Part shown: piece after piece, positions 1-14,434 of the stretch | Layout of the letters: each line of letters opens with the position of its first letter | Numbering within the stretch: the stretch's first letter is position 1 | DNA from: Cenococcum geophilum 1.58 | Lineage: Eukaryota; Ascomycota; Dothideomycetes; Gloniales; Gloniaceae | Reading direction: 5' to 3' | Length of the DNA stretch: 64,000 nucleotides | NCBI GenBank assembly: GCA_001692895.1 | Contig: KV748188.1 | Coordinates: forward strand, 930,001 to 994,000 | Translations under genes and position numbers: made by a program | Notes under the pieces: generated by a model | The model's database searches: none | What the model was told of the DNA's origin: nothing | Seen by the model: only the letters and a program-made list of their open reading frames with translations

Positions 1-3000
1 TATTGCCTAACCTTTTCTCTTTTAATACTCCTATACCTTTCCTATAGCGTTCTTTAGGTTTTCTAGTAGTTCCTAGGTAGTCTTATTATAGCCTATCTAC
101 TTTACTTTATACTATATTTTATTATCTATATCCTCGTAACTAATAATCTTTAAAACTTACTATTTGTCTTTCTCTTATCCTCTATATATATTTGCTTTAT
201 AAACTAGTAGCTTAATATTTTTATATACTAGCTCTAGTATTATAATATACTATATAGGGTAGATCTTTATTCTAGCTAGTANGTTTAACTTAAATATAAC
301 TAATAAAATTTTCTATATAATTTTAAAAGGTCCTAGTTTAATATAGTTTAACTTTTTACTTAGTTGTTAACTCTTAAAATTTTTATATAGTAGCTATACT
401 TTATCTCCCTCCTTAAGATCTAGTCCCTTAAATCTCTTAGTATTATAGTACTTTTTTATCCTTTACTGTACCACCTTAGCTATTTCCGTAAGGTCTGCAT
501 AAAGATTTATTAAACTCTTTATTCTTTACTTAGCTATACTACTTATCTTCTTTACTTAATATAGCAATAATAAGGTTCTTGGCTTATATCCGTGATTTAC
601 CTTAAATAGTAACGTACCTATTCCTTCTTATAGTATTGTATTATATATAAACTATATAACTAGTAATAGCAATACCTAATTATTTTATATATAATTAATA
701 TAATGCCTTAGATACTATTTTAGTATCTAATTTAATCTTTCTATTTAACTATCTGTCTATAGATAATATGCGGTAGAAGTTACTGCTTAAACTCCTTACT
801 CTACTAAGAATACTTCCTAAAATACTGCTATAAATCTTAGATCTCTATCCGATATAATTTTACTTAGTGCTTTATATCTTATAAATACTTCTTTAATATA
901 AATTCTAGCGATATTTTCCGCTAATATTTCTTCTAAATATGCTATAAAGTATCCCTACTTTGTAAGCTTATCTATTATTACTAAGATTATATTATAATCT
1001 TGTCCGGTAATAGAATCTTTTAACTTTAATAACTTAATAATAAAGTTTTATAATATAACCTTCTATAGTCTCTCTAGTGTCTTAATAGGTTATAGCCCTC
1101 TATATAGCTTATACCTTATTAGTTTATTCCTTTAATAATCTAGATATTTTTTTATAACTTACCTAGCTAGTCCCTAGATTCTATTAATAATATACTCTTC
1201 TTAAAGTCTTAATACTAAGCCTATAGCTCTATTATATCCTTAAGTTAGTCCCTTATAAAATAACTTAATAAACTCCTTTGTAATAGATCTTGGTATATAT
1301 ATTACTTCTTAATTTTTATACTACTCTAAGTCTAGATTCTCTACCTATATATTTTAGATTTTTTATATTTAATTACTTTCTAGTAAATTATAGATCTATT
1401 CTTCTTATATTACTATATTTTTTGGATAATTATACTTAATTAATCTATCTATATCTTTTTATAATAAAGCCCCTAATAGCTTTTTATTGTTTTATAGTTT
1501 AGTTTTTCTACTTAAAGCGTCTGCTCGTATATTCTCTATACCCTTAGTATACTAAATCTTAAAATAATATTCTGTAAGTATCTCTACCTATCTAACCTGT
1601 TTATAATTAAGTTTTTATTATTATTAAGAACACTATTAGGTTTTTATAATCCGTCTTAACTATAAATAGTTTTTCTATGTCTTATAAGAATAATCTCTAT
1701 TCCCTTAATACTATAACTATACCTAATAACTCCTTATTATAGATATTATAGTTTAGTTCTAGTAGTATTATTTTTTAACTATAATATACTACTAGATGCC
1801 ATCTATCTTAATATTTCTATAGAAAGTACGCTCCTAGTATATAGTCTAATATATTTATTTTAACCACTATCTCTAACTATAGTTAATAGATTTTAAGAAC
1901 TAGCTTCTAGGTAAACAACTATTTAATTTTCTTAAATAGTTCCTTTTATTCCTCTCCCTATACCTATAGTTCTTCCTTTTTTATTAGTCTTATAAGTGGC
2001 TTAATATTCTTTAACTATTAAGTTATAAACCTTTTATAGTAGTTACAGAACCCTAGAAATAACCTTAACTATATTATATTTTCTAGTTCTTACTAATTTA
2101 CTATAGCCTTAATCTTCTTTAGATCTATATTAAGTTAGCCTAGTTTAATAATAAATTTAATAAAATCGGTCTTCCTAGTAAAGAACTTATATTTTTTAAT
2201 TACTACTAGTATCTGTTCTTTCTATAGTCTCTTTAAGACCTATTTAACATATTCTCTATATTCTTCCTTACTTATTAAGTAGATAATAATATTATTAAGG
2301 TATACTATAACAAATTTATCTAAGTATTCTCTTAATATATTATTAATACACTTCTAAAATATTACTAGTGCATTTATAAGCCTAAATTATATAACTAGTG
2401 GTTTATATAGTCCTTCCTTTAACCTAAAGGCTACCTTCTATTTATTGCCTTCCCTAATCCTAATTTAATAGTACGCCTATCTTAGATCTATCTTTATAAA
2501 GATTTACGCATTACTAATCCTATTTTAGATTTCGCTAATTAAGGGTAAAGAATACCTATTCTTTCTAGTAATACTATTTAACTGTTTATAGTTAATATAT
2601 AGCCTAAGTTTTCTATTCTTCTTTAGTACGAATAGTACTAGATATCCTACTAATAATTATAATAGTCTAATATATCCTTTTTAAAAATTTTCCTAAATAA
2701 ACTCCTTAAGTGCCTATAACTCTTTTTCTATTAACTTATAGGTTGGGTAGAACCTTAAACTTATTTTTAGTTTTAACTTTATCTTATAGTCCTATACTAT
2801 ATACTCTAACAGCTTTTTACTTTTTAGTAACTATAGCTTCTTACTATACTTATAGTATCTCTTTAGTATATAACTTAATCCTTAATTAGTCTCCTTATAT
2901 ATTACTTTAACTTAGTACTATACTAACTTAGTTTATTATTATATCTTACGTTATTATATATTTTTAATATCAACCTAACCTATAACCTAATTAATTTTTA

Positions 3001-5551
3001 GATTATATTCCTATAAATAAGGTATTCCTAATACTGCCTTATTATTCCCTAATAGTAATATATTAAAAGATATCTTAACTTATTTCCCTTTAATAGTTAT
3101 CTAAATTAGTTCTATTTTAAGATTAATAATACCTCCTTTATAGGCTATTAGATCTCCTAAAATTATTACTAATAAATAAGGGTATTCTTTTTGCCTATAT
3201 AGCAGCCCTATTTTTTTAACTGCTACTAGTAAGATATAGTTCCTTATTACTCTACTATCTACTAATACTTTAAACTGCTAATCTTGCTATTTAACTCTTA
3301 GATTTAGGTATTATTCTTAAATTCCTTTAAGGGTCTAAGGCTCTATTATTAGCTCTCTTTAGTCTTATAGGCTTCTACTTTTCCTAACTATTAGCTACTT
3401 AATCCTATTATACTTAGCTTATTCTTTAGCTAATGCCTAGTTTACTTTTTATCTTTAATATACTATAAATAGGTATTCTCTAGATATTCCCACTATTATT
3501 ATTTATCTAAGTATTTTTCCATAAAGAATCTTCCTAGTTAAAGTATTAAATCTCCTTCTTTTTAGACTTCTGCTAGATGCTATCTATATATATACTTAGC
3601 ATTCCTATATTATTATTTATCTATTATCTAGTATATCCTTATAGGGTATTTCCGGTTCTTTTCTTTTAGATTCTTATATATTTTATATATATTATCTATA
3701 TATACAATCTATAATAGCGTATAGTATACTAGGTACTTTAGGTTAACTCTTAACTTATCTTTATCTTTAAGTTTAAACCTCTATTATACTAATCTAAACA
3801 TTATAACTTTATTTATAGGTACTAAGACGCGTCTCTTACTTCTCTAGTCCTCTAATTATTCCTCTAGATCCTTTAATGTTATAATTAAGGCTCCCTTAAT
3901 ATAATTTATTACTTTTTCCATAATTAAGTAGTTTTAGATAACTTTTTTATCTAACTATATATAGAAATCTTCCTACTTATTATTATATTATTGCCTATAC
4001 TACTCTTAGTATAGCTGTTAGAGTATATACAGTCTATCTATAAGGAAGTATCTTCTTATTACTATATTGTAATAGCCCTTTATATATTATTCTTTAAATC
4101 TAGTAAAAATCCCTAAATCCTCTTCTTATTCTAGTTTAATAAGCCACTTAGCTTTTAGTATGCCTATCTTAGGTCTATTAGTAATTCTTTATATAGGTAC
4201 TCTATCCTTTATACATCCTAATATACTAGATTTTTTATTTAGTTTCTATTCTTACTATAAGGTAATTCTTACTCTAAATTCCTCTATAGTTTCTTTCCTT
4301 TTACGTCTTATAAATAGATCTTTAAAGTCTCCTTACTTTTTAATCTCGGTATTAAACTCTTAATCTTTAGTCTAAACATCTTATTTAACTAGTAAGTCCT
4401 TTAGGTCTATATATCTATCTCCTAATCTAACTACTATTTATATTATAGATTCTCTAATCTATAGTAAAGCCGCTTACTTCTTACTTATAAGTGTCCTTAT
4501 TTACACTCTAAACTCTTAACCCCTTAGATTTTTAATCCTAAGCTTACCTTTATTTTAAGCTTAGCTCTAACCTTAGTCTAACTAGGCTTTACTAGTATTC
4601 TTATCTTATCTTAAGAGTCTTAAATCTTACTTATTTTATCTTAAGAATCTTATACCGTTAAGAACACTTATCCTAAGCTTATTTATATATTCTTAAACTA
4701 AGCTACTACCCTACTTTATTGGTTTGCGTCTGTTATAGGTCCTTAAGCATACCTTATCTCTTCTTAAGAATCTTAGTTATCTCTTATCTCGTCTTAAGAA
4801 TCTTAAGCCTTTAGCCTTTTACCTTTATTAAGTAGTAAGCTAGCACTAGCAGTTATCTGCTTACTTAATTATCTCTAAATATTACTCCTTCCATCTTATA
4901 AAGTAATAGATACTATATTTAACGGTATTATAATACCCGTTATTAAACCTTACTCTATAGCGGTCTTAGTCTTTACTTTTATTATATTATTAAGGTTTAA
5001 ATACCCCTAGTTAGTTCCTTTACTATCCTTATTACTATTAATTAATAAGTACTTTAACTCTATTATTATTATTACTAATTATTATCCGTATATTACTATA
5101 ATATCTTAATCCAGCTTATAGAGTTAATCTTATTCTTTATCTAACTTTTTAGTTCCTTTAAGTCCTTTTAACTTTAGCTCTTATAGCTAATAGCTTANNC
5201 TATACTTAGCNTCTTTATAANTTTNGTATANNTTATTATAANAAAANNTANAACTTNTAATTAAATATTCTTTTNTTCCTTATAGTATACTATTATCCCT
5301 CTATATATATATATTATATACTATTAGTCTAGTTCCCTTTACTACATAATAACTCTAACTACTTTTATAGTCTTTAGTAAAATAACCCTATTTTTTATAA
5401 TTTATATAAGCTCTATTTTTAAACTATTACTTTTACTATAGAGTCCGTTTAAATATCTTCCGCTATTAGGATTCTTAATTTAGCCTATACTTCTTAGTTC
5501 TATAATTACTTAATCCTTAACTTTTAGGTTTTTATAGTTACTTTCCCTATC

Positions 5552-5743
5552 TGTTACGGAACCCCACCGTAGGGGCCTCCATAGGAGAGCCCCGTGCTTT
5601 CGCGTACACCTCGCGTACAGCTTATGTCAGCTACGCGTAGGTATATCACCTCCTTACGCCCTCAACCCTTACGATCGATCGCGCAACGTCTTATAGACTC
5701 CTTAAATATATACGTCTTGTAGCCACTACCCCGTCCCATGACA
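5552..5743 (+). repeat. 5' LTR of Gypsy-2
   Basis: The 192 bp repeat begins TGTTACGG and ends TGACA. By my count it differs from the 3' LTR at about 19 positions, all of them transitions, as expected from RIP. Confidence 0.92.
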
Positions 5744-8700
5744 TTACGTTATACCTTTTTACCACTAACACCTAGCCTATAACTAATTCTACGTCTTTAT
5801 AATACTATAGGCGCTACCAAAAGCAGCGTGCCTATAAGTTACCTTACTTTATACTTCTAAGGAACCTATAATAGTAAAACAATATTTCTTACTAGCTACT
5901 ATATTAAACCTAAAGAACAATCTAATACCTATACTTAACCTACGACGCTAATCAATCCCAAAAGAATTCGATTTATTAGCCCTAGCTTTAACCCCTAAGA
6001 AGATGGACACTAATAATATCTTATCTTTTATTAACTATATAACTACGGATAAGTAAATAAAAGGGCTACTACCTATTAAAATTAAAATATAAGACGCTAA
6101 GACGTTTATAAAAATAGTAGCATAAGAACCTAATAAATACTACCACCTTTTATAGAACTACTACCTAAAGCTTATACAAGCCGAGATGCATACTACCTAA
6201 GATCGCGATATTATCCAAAACCTATAAGCTCATGAGGCGCTCGCTAATAACACGCGTTAAGAAACTAAAGATAACTTCCGCGTATCTAAACGCGACGTCT
6301 AATAGTTAAAAAAGGCTAAGATCGTACTTATTACTATAGTTACTAAAAGAAAAGGCATAATTAAATACCTATAATCTTAGCTTAATAAGCACATTTATAA
6401 TAATGCTAGACACCTCTCTACTATATATAACGCCACTTAAGTCTCTATACCCCCGGCAACTTTACCTACTTAACACTTAATAAAGGGTTAGCGTTAAGTA
6501 GCCTTACCTAATAGAAACCCCTACTAAAGCAATAATAAAAGCTATAACGACTAAACCTAAGCTACTACTGTAGGGTCTAATATATATTACCCTAATCCCC
6601 TAGTTTTTTAGGAAGACCGTAAAGAATATAGCTACTAAAAGATATAAATCCGCGAGAAACTAACTTAGAGCGCCTACCTTTTTCCTATAAAAGATACTAA
6701 GATTGGCTATATTATCGGGCGAATAAAGGGTATACTATTTAATAGACTCTTCGCCTAATAGGAGACTAATAGCCCCTAAAAGTAGCAGTCCTATTAAGAA
6801 GTCCTTAACGATCTTAACCTAATATACCGCGACTATAACCTACTAGCTACTAACCAAGCTAAACTACATGCCCTAAAGATAAGCCCTACTAAATTATTTA
6901 ATAAGTTCTATATTAAATTCTAGGAATATACCGGAGCCCTTATCTAAGACAATACTAAAGACCAAAAAGATCTCCTTAAAAAAGTTACTTATTGCCTTAG
7001 TTACGCAGCCGCTAGCCACAACTATAATAATATTTATAATATAATAGCAGCCATATAGAAGATTAAACGACGACTAAATTAGATCGCTACTATAAACCTC
7101 TACCCAAAGACCTCCTTATAAAAGCCCTCTGGACCTACTAAACTACTAACGCCTACTACCCTAAGCAACACTACTAGTCCTAATATTAACCTTTTTATAC
7201 CAACTTTCCCGCAGAAGCTACTAGATGGAAAACGCGAGCTACTTTAAAAGCTAAAGCGTTGCTATAGATATTATTAAAAAGGCTATTATAGCTATAGCCT
7301 AAACTGCCTAATAGCTAGGTTTAGTAGCTACCGCCTAATACTTAACCTAGTACCTTAAATACTAAATATATTATTATATACCACTACCGTATAAGACAAA
7401 GACGTAGTAATAGTAGTAGAGTCGGATATAGAAACGGAAAACGCCAAGTCCTAGCCCTAAGTCGTAGGTTAGGACGCCCTAATAATAAGGGGATCTATAT
7501 ATCGGCCTACTTAATAAATAACTTAGTAAAGATAAATAGACGGAAATAAATAGTTTTACCTATAATAGGAACTACTGCCAAAAAACAATATAAAAGCCGT
7601 TCTATAATTAATTATAGAGCTACTAATAAATTTATAAATACCTAATTTATGCGCACTTATAACCTACCTACCTTACCCCTTACCAAAGCCCGCGCCCTAT
7701 AACTTGCTAACGGTAGTTATACCATATAGAAGATTACCTATATAGCACAACTCCACCTAGATATAAATAGGCACTAGGAAGAACTCTAGGCCTATATTAC
7801 ACTACTTACTAACTACCCTATTATCCTTAAAATAAACTAGCTTAAATAATACAACCCCACCATTAACTAGAAAAAGAGAGAAGTAACCTTTAACTTTAAA
7901 TACTGTAGAGAGACCTGCCTAGGATATAGCCTAGCTACCTCTATCTACTCCCTAGGATACCAACTCAAGGAACCCCTTATTATCCTACTTATAACTAACT
8001 ACCACTATATAAGTGCCACGGCCTTTTACCGCATAGTATATAGGAAAGGCTAGACCGTTACCGCAGCCTCCTAATTATAACTATATAAGCTTAATAAAGA
8101 ATAGGACTACGTCCTCTATAGTAATAGAATAGATATAGTTAACCTTTTAGAAAATAATGCCCCCGTAGAACTCTATAGACTTTTACCTTTAGACTTTAAG
8201 AAGTTTATAAAGCTTAAAAAAGGACTTACTAATAAGGAACTCCGCAAGCTCCTCCCTAAGAGGTACTATAACTTTATTAATATATACTTATAAAAGAGCG
8301 TAGATATACTCCCCCTATATTAACCTAATAACTATACTATTAATATTAAATAAGGAAAAACGCTACCCTATAAGAGACCCTACCTAATATCAAAAAATAA
8401 ACTTCTAGTTGTTAAAAAGTATATTAACAAATACCTTAACAAAGGTTTATTCGCCCTAGTATATCCCTAGCAGCCGCCCCGTAATCCTCCTTACTAAGAA
8501 GCTAGGATGAGGTATTTAATTCTACGTTAACTATAAAGGATTTAACGCTATTATAATTAAGAATGCGATACCCCGTATAATACTTATACATAAATTCTTA
8601 AGCGTTAGCTAAGCCAAGAATCTATACCTAAGCTTAATCATTATTGCGCCTTTAACCGCCTCTAAATACAAAAAGGTAATTAAATAAAAAGACTGCATTT

Positions 8701-8899
8701 GCATAAGCGCTTTAGGCCAATTTGTATTCTAATTCTCTTTTGTAAGTATATTAATGCCTCGCCCTGTTTCTGCTGTAATACAGTATTTTAGTCAGGGACT
8801 ATTAATGCTTCGACTCTGGTTACCTTTGACGACATCTTTATTTATGTCAGGAAATAGCATCTCAAGTATTATATATAGCGGTATAATTACGTTACGAAA

Positions 8900-10690
8900 G
8901 ATACCTATCCCCGCTACTTAGGCTGTGCATATATGGTAACACCGCTAAGATTTCTACCATAAAAGAGGTGAGTAGTATTCTCTATATATAGTCTTTATAG
9001 ACGAGTACAACTAGTCTTTCAACACTGGAATTATTCTAGCTACGGTATCTGTATAGACTCACGTCATAGAGATATTGTGAGTTCTCAGATATTCGTCATC
9101 CCCCTGTATTGTTCGATATATGGGGCCTGAACACTTACCTCAGTCTGCTAATTACTATTAAATATGATACTTACGTCTATGGAATCTATCTTAGTCATAT
9201 ACTAAAGGAGCACCTTGCACATGTGAGACCATTCATAACCTAACTATACTTATTTATTGAGCATTACTTAATTAGTGATATAATTAAACTACTTTCGTAC
9301 TATTAGTCTCCGATCTAAATTAGTAGTGGCTGATATCTATATCGAGCACTAACATCTAGTTTCTAATATCTTAGCGACGCATGTCAAAATGAGCATTATC
9401 TATACGCTAGTTACTATCTGTTACAAGCTCAAGTTACATAGTTACGAAGGTACAAGCTCTATGTAATTCTTTCACTTCTAGTTCGTCTAGACTATCTTCA
9501 CTATCTATTCCATAGCTGATTTAACAGTTTATTTAATTGTATATAATTAATGATATACTAATTATCATCCTTTATATAGTACTGTCCTTTAATAGCCCTT
9601 GTCTACATCACGATACTTCTGTATAGGGGTGTCTCGGTTGTCTCTCTTTTCCTTGATAGTATTCATTCTACATGCTTTACTGTTTACATTAGGCTCTAGT
9701 GCATCTCCTGTTTTATCTTACATCGACCTATAGCCTCTATTTACCTCGATCCACTCCTTATTCCTGATGTCGTTATTTTAATATCTTTTAAATGTTTCTT
9801 GCTGAGTTAGTGGCATAGTACTGCGCCCTTTATCGCAATCTTTATAGTATATGTTACCTATGTAGATTATTGTCTACTACGGTGGATGTAGTATTCCTGA
9901 CATCGTTGATGTCAGCCTAATTTGTATAACATGTCGACCTAGTCAACCTCACATGAATTGTTTAGAGCTGACTCTCAGTTAATATTCTCTTACTAAAGCA
10001 TTCTCGGTACCTTATGCTAAATTTCAACTTTCTATCGTATACGGTATAAATGAGATTATAACATTTATATATTACGTATAAATCTTACTGCTAGGAACTG
10101 ATCTTATTATATCCTTGTTTTACCATCTAGTAAACGTTCATAAAAGCGTTTCAGGTGCACCATCTCTGCGCTCTGTATGCATAATTCAGATAACTTATAC
10201 CGTCTCCTGTTATAGAAACCTTTAGATCGTACATCAACTTCGTACAGCTTAGAGCGCATCTTCTTGCATAAGCTTAGTAACTTTAAGCTTAGACCTTAAT
10301 ACTTAAGCGTGTCGATTCTTCTACATCCTTAGTACTTTAGGACAGGATTTATAATCGTTAAACGACAATACTATAGCTACTAAAGTATTACTATAACGCT
10401 AAGCACAAGGTCCTTATATTCATACTCAGAGTTACATATCTCTTGTATTATACACTCTATTTGAATGAATTACTCGTAGTATATAAGCTATGCTAACTAT
10501 GGTAATAGTTCCCTAATCTAATAGGCTTGACGGCTGGGTACCTATTTAATTGAGCCTTCCTTAAGACGATATTCTATAAGCTAGCCTATCCAATATAGTA
10601 CTCCTTTCTAATAGATTTGAGCGATAACCTGCTATATTATAAGTTAACTCATCAACTTTGAGTATTTCAGTAGAATAATGATATAGGGCA
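8900..10690. other. Anomalous block inside Gypsy-2 with no RIP signature
   Basis: Between the reverse transcriptase part and the RNase H part of Gypsy-2 there is far more sequence than the family needs (about 2.1 kb where about 0.6 kb is usual). The block is rich in CpA, TpG and mixed words, in contrast to the TpA-dominated sequence on both sides. I see no gene, no clear terminal repeats and no target duplication. The edges are gradual and set by eye. It could be a separate ancient insertion, or low-accuracy or misjoined sequence. I cannot tell which from the sequence alone. Confidence 0.5.
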
Positions 10691-13338
10691 CCTTTCTTAA
10701 CTTCATCGGGTTGCTGCTATTATAGCACTACATCTATATTAATATAGCAATAATAGCTCCATTCTTCTTAAATGGTATAAAGGGCCTTTTCGCGAAAGGA
10801 AGAAAAAATATTATTCTATATTTTCTAGACGCCTAAATATAAGAAAGCGTTCTAAGACCTTAAAGATGCTTTTACTAAAGTACCTATCCTAGCTTACTTT
10901 ATACCAGAACAATAACTCTATTTTAAGACTAACTCCTTAAACCACGTTAATATAGGCATCCTTTTCTAAATAGGTGACAACGGTCTCCTCCACCTAGTTA
11001 TATTCTATTTATCTAAGCTTATACTATAAGAATATAACTATAAGATCTATAATAAGGAACTTCTCGCAATTATATAAGCGTTTAAGGAATTCTAACTAGA
11101 ACTCTCCTTAGTAGAACCTAACTAGCTAACTAAAGTCCTTACGGATTATCGCAACCTTAAGTACTTTATAACTATAAAATAGCTAAACTAACGCTAAGCA
11201 CGCTAAAATAAGTTCCTCTCTAGTTTTAACTTTAAAATCATATATAGGCTAGGAGTATAAGGTACTAAGCCTAATAGCCTAATATACCGCTTATAAGACC
11301 TTCCTTAGTCTAAAAATAACCCTTATAACTAGTTCCAACAATAAATAATCCTAAAAGTATAGAATTTGGCCCTAGGTATGCTACCTATAATAAAGCTAAC
11401 TATACCTTAGCTCCACACTATAGAACTAGAATTACCTCCTAAAATTAATAAGCTTATTACCACGGTATATAACACCTTTGTTAACCTATTACTATATTAA
11501 CTTATTACTATAAAAACCGCTAGCGCCCGTACGCTACTAACTAAACTTTAAAGCTTAGGCTAGATTAATATAGCAGCCTTAAAAGTAAAAGAGAACAGGC
11601 TCTATTATAGAGGCTATCTATTTATCCCTAACTTAGAAAATCTATAATAGCAACTAATCTAAATGGCCTATAACCTCTAATTAAGCGGCCACCTAGGCAA
11701 AGGAAGAACCTATAAGCTTCTTAGCTAATACTACTTCTAGCCTAAAATAATAGACTTAGTTAAACGCTTTATAGGCGCCTACTACGGTTATAAGCGCGCT
11801 AAGGCCTTTAATATAAAGTACTAAGAACTACTACACCCTCTACTAGTACCTATATAATAATAGGCAGATATCGCTATAGATTTCGTTATTAACCTACCAC
11901 CCTATAAGCGATATGGCCGTATCTATAAGAACATCCTTATAATAATATGCCAACTTATAAAAGAGCGCCACTACGTCCTAACTAAAGGCGTAGCCGTTAG
12001 CAACATCACTAACGCCTTCCTCCGCAAAATCTACTAATTATATAGGTTACCTAACTTAATTACGTCTAACTAAGGCATATAGTTTAGCTCTAATATATAG
12101 AGACGAATCTGCTAATACCTTAGCATCTCTGTTAAGATATCTACATCCTTTTACTATAAAACTACTAGGTAACTAGAAAACGCTAATGCTAGTATAAAAG
12201 CGTACCTACAATAGGTAGTTGCCTATAGTTAAGATAACTAAGTAGATTACCTCCTACTAGGTAAATTCGCAGCAAATAACTACGTCTTAACTACTATAGG
12301 ACTTACCCCATTCTTCGCGAATAAGGGATATTACCCCTAATCCGGCATAGAACCACTAAAACCTATTAATAAGAAACTACTATATAGAAAACACCTTAAG
12401 ATATTACTTGCCGACCAGCATACAAACCGTATAAAAAATCTACTTAACTACTATAAGGGAGAAATGGCCTAGGCTTAAGTAAAGCAGGCCTACTTTGCTA
12501 ACTATTATAAAACGCCACTACCGGAGATGCGTGTTGGCGACTAGGTATAGCTAGATATACGTAATATCTCTACGCAGAGGCCTATAAAGTCACTTAATTA
12601 TAAGAACCTTAGCCCCTACCTAATTAAATAAGTCATTAATAGGGGAGCTATATATAAGCTAGAGCTCCCGCCTACCCTAGCCACCCGCGGGATATAGCCT
12701 ATATTTCACCTATAGCTACTATACCTTTACTAGCCTAACCCCTTACCGGGGTAAATATAGCTTAAACCCCTATTAGTACTAATCTAAGATGAGAATAAAG
12801 ACGAAAACTATAAGGAGTGGACTATTAAACAAATTATTAACTTTAAATACTTTAGCAAAGGTAAAGAACAACGGCTTTACTACAGAGCTATATATATAGG
12901 ATTCGACATAGATTAGCTAGAATGGCAACTATAGAAAGACTTCAAAAATGCAAAGGATCTAATTAGCGACTTTTACTACATAAACCTATAGAAACCGGGC
13001 CTAAGCAGAGATTTTATACCTAATCCTCTATAGGAGCCTTTATAGAGTTAAACCGTTATATATTACCATATAGGGGCAAATTGCCGTCAAATTACTGTTA
13101 GATTGTGGTAAAGTGCAATTATATAACCGGAATATTGTTAAGATATCCAGGAACTTTAATTGGCAGTTAAAGTTATTTAATTAGTTGGATTCTTAGATGC
13201 CAAGCCTTATTACATAACGTTATTTTAAGCCTTTAGTAATACCCCCCTTTCTTCTTTTCTATACCCTAAGTGTCCCTTTTATATATATATAGTAACTATA
13301 GCGTCGCCAGAGCTCCGCCTCTATAGGAGGGGGGGTAG

Positions 13339-13530
13339 TATTACGGAACCCCACCATAGGGGCCTCTATAGGAGAGCCCCGTGCTCTTACGTATACCTCG
13401 CGTATAGCTTATATTAGCTACGCGTAGGTATATCACCTCCTTACGCCCTTAACCCTTACGATCAATCGCGTAACGTCTTGTAGACTCCTCGAATACATAC
13501 GTCTTGTAGCCACTGCCCCGTCCCATAACA
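13339..13530 (+). repeat. 3' LTR of Gypsy-2
   Basis: This is the partner of the LTR at 5552, also 192 bp. A G-rich polypurine tract ends at 13338, directly before it, and the target duplication ctatc follows at 13531. Confidence 0.92.
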
Positions 13531-14434
13531 CTATCTTTTATAGGGTTTTTTAGTACTACTTAGGTCTATTAACTTTACGCTATACTATAGTTTCTAATTT
13601 AGCTTTAGTTATTATATGCTTTATATCTTATATAACTATAAAACTCTATCTTAGCCTCTTTTAACCTATTCCCTTTAGAAGATCCTATTATTAATCTTAA
13701 TTACTTAATCTATTAATTCCCTTAGGGTATCTATATCTTCTATTAAAATAATTATATCCTAAACTTTAGCCTTAAGTCCCTATTTATACTATACTATAAG
13801 CGCCTTATTATTCTATTTAGCCTATATAGTAAGTATTTAAAACTATATTATATACTTAATTACTAAAGTTTACTATATTAGGTTCTAAAGCTTTTTCTTT
13901 ACTATAACTATTGCCTCTAGGTTTTTAAATATCTATATTAATTATTCCGCGAATCCTACCTAGCTAAAAAATATAAATTATACCTCTTAATTAGTAGTAG
14001 TTATTCCGTTAGTTTATATTTCTATTAAGTAGGGTTTAAACTACTTAAGTATTTAACCTATTAGGAATAGTCCTATATAAGCTATCTAATCCATTATTAT
14101 AGCTAACTTGGCCCCCTCTTATATAACTTTAAAATATATTTACGTTAGGAATCCTTTAAGCTTTAATCTTTCCCCTAAAAATTGTTTAATTAAAGATAAC
14201 TTAACCTTTACTACTTTAATCCTATTAAGTCTTTTTTTAAGTATTTAGTTATTCTTATTTAACCTATTAATAATTTCCTATAACTACCTAACCGTAACTA
14301 GTTATAAGTTAGTATCTTATATACTTATATCTCCACTTAACCTTAAAGTAGTTACTGCTATTAACGGCGTTATAGTAGCTACTTTTAGTAGCATATTATT
14401 TAACTTATTAAAACTGTAACTATAGTAGTAATTA

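Larger units (their letters stand above)
5552..13530 (+). mobile_element. Gypsy-2, complete-length Ty3/gypsy fossil nested in Gypsy-1 copy 1
   Basis: This element of 7979 bp has two 192 bp LTRs and a perfect 5 bp target duplication (ctatc at 5547-5551 and 13531-13535). On the plus strand come a gag-like region from about 6003 to 7350, an aspartic protease near 7600-7870, reverse transcriptase from about 8340, RNase H near 10740-11180, integrase near 11640-12450 and a chromodomain-like tail near 12780-12990. This order is that of a Ty3/gypsy chromovirus. A polypurine tract (about 13321-13338) precedes the 3' LTR. The element is broken many times over, mostly in the RIP pattern. A block of about 1.8 kb within its reverse transcriptase part (see 8900-10690) has a different base composition and is not normal element sequence. 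Confidence 0.9.

Noticed and set aside
4160-4363. 67-codon plus-strand open frame
   Set aside because: It is antisense to Gypsy-1 copy 1, and the same region in copy 3 is not open.
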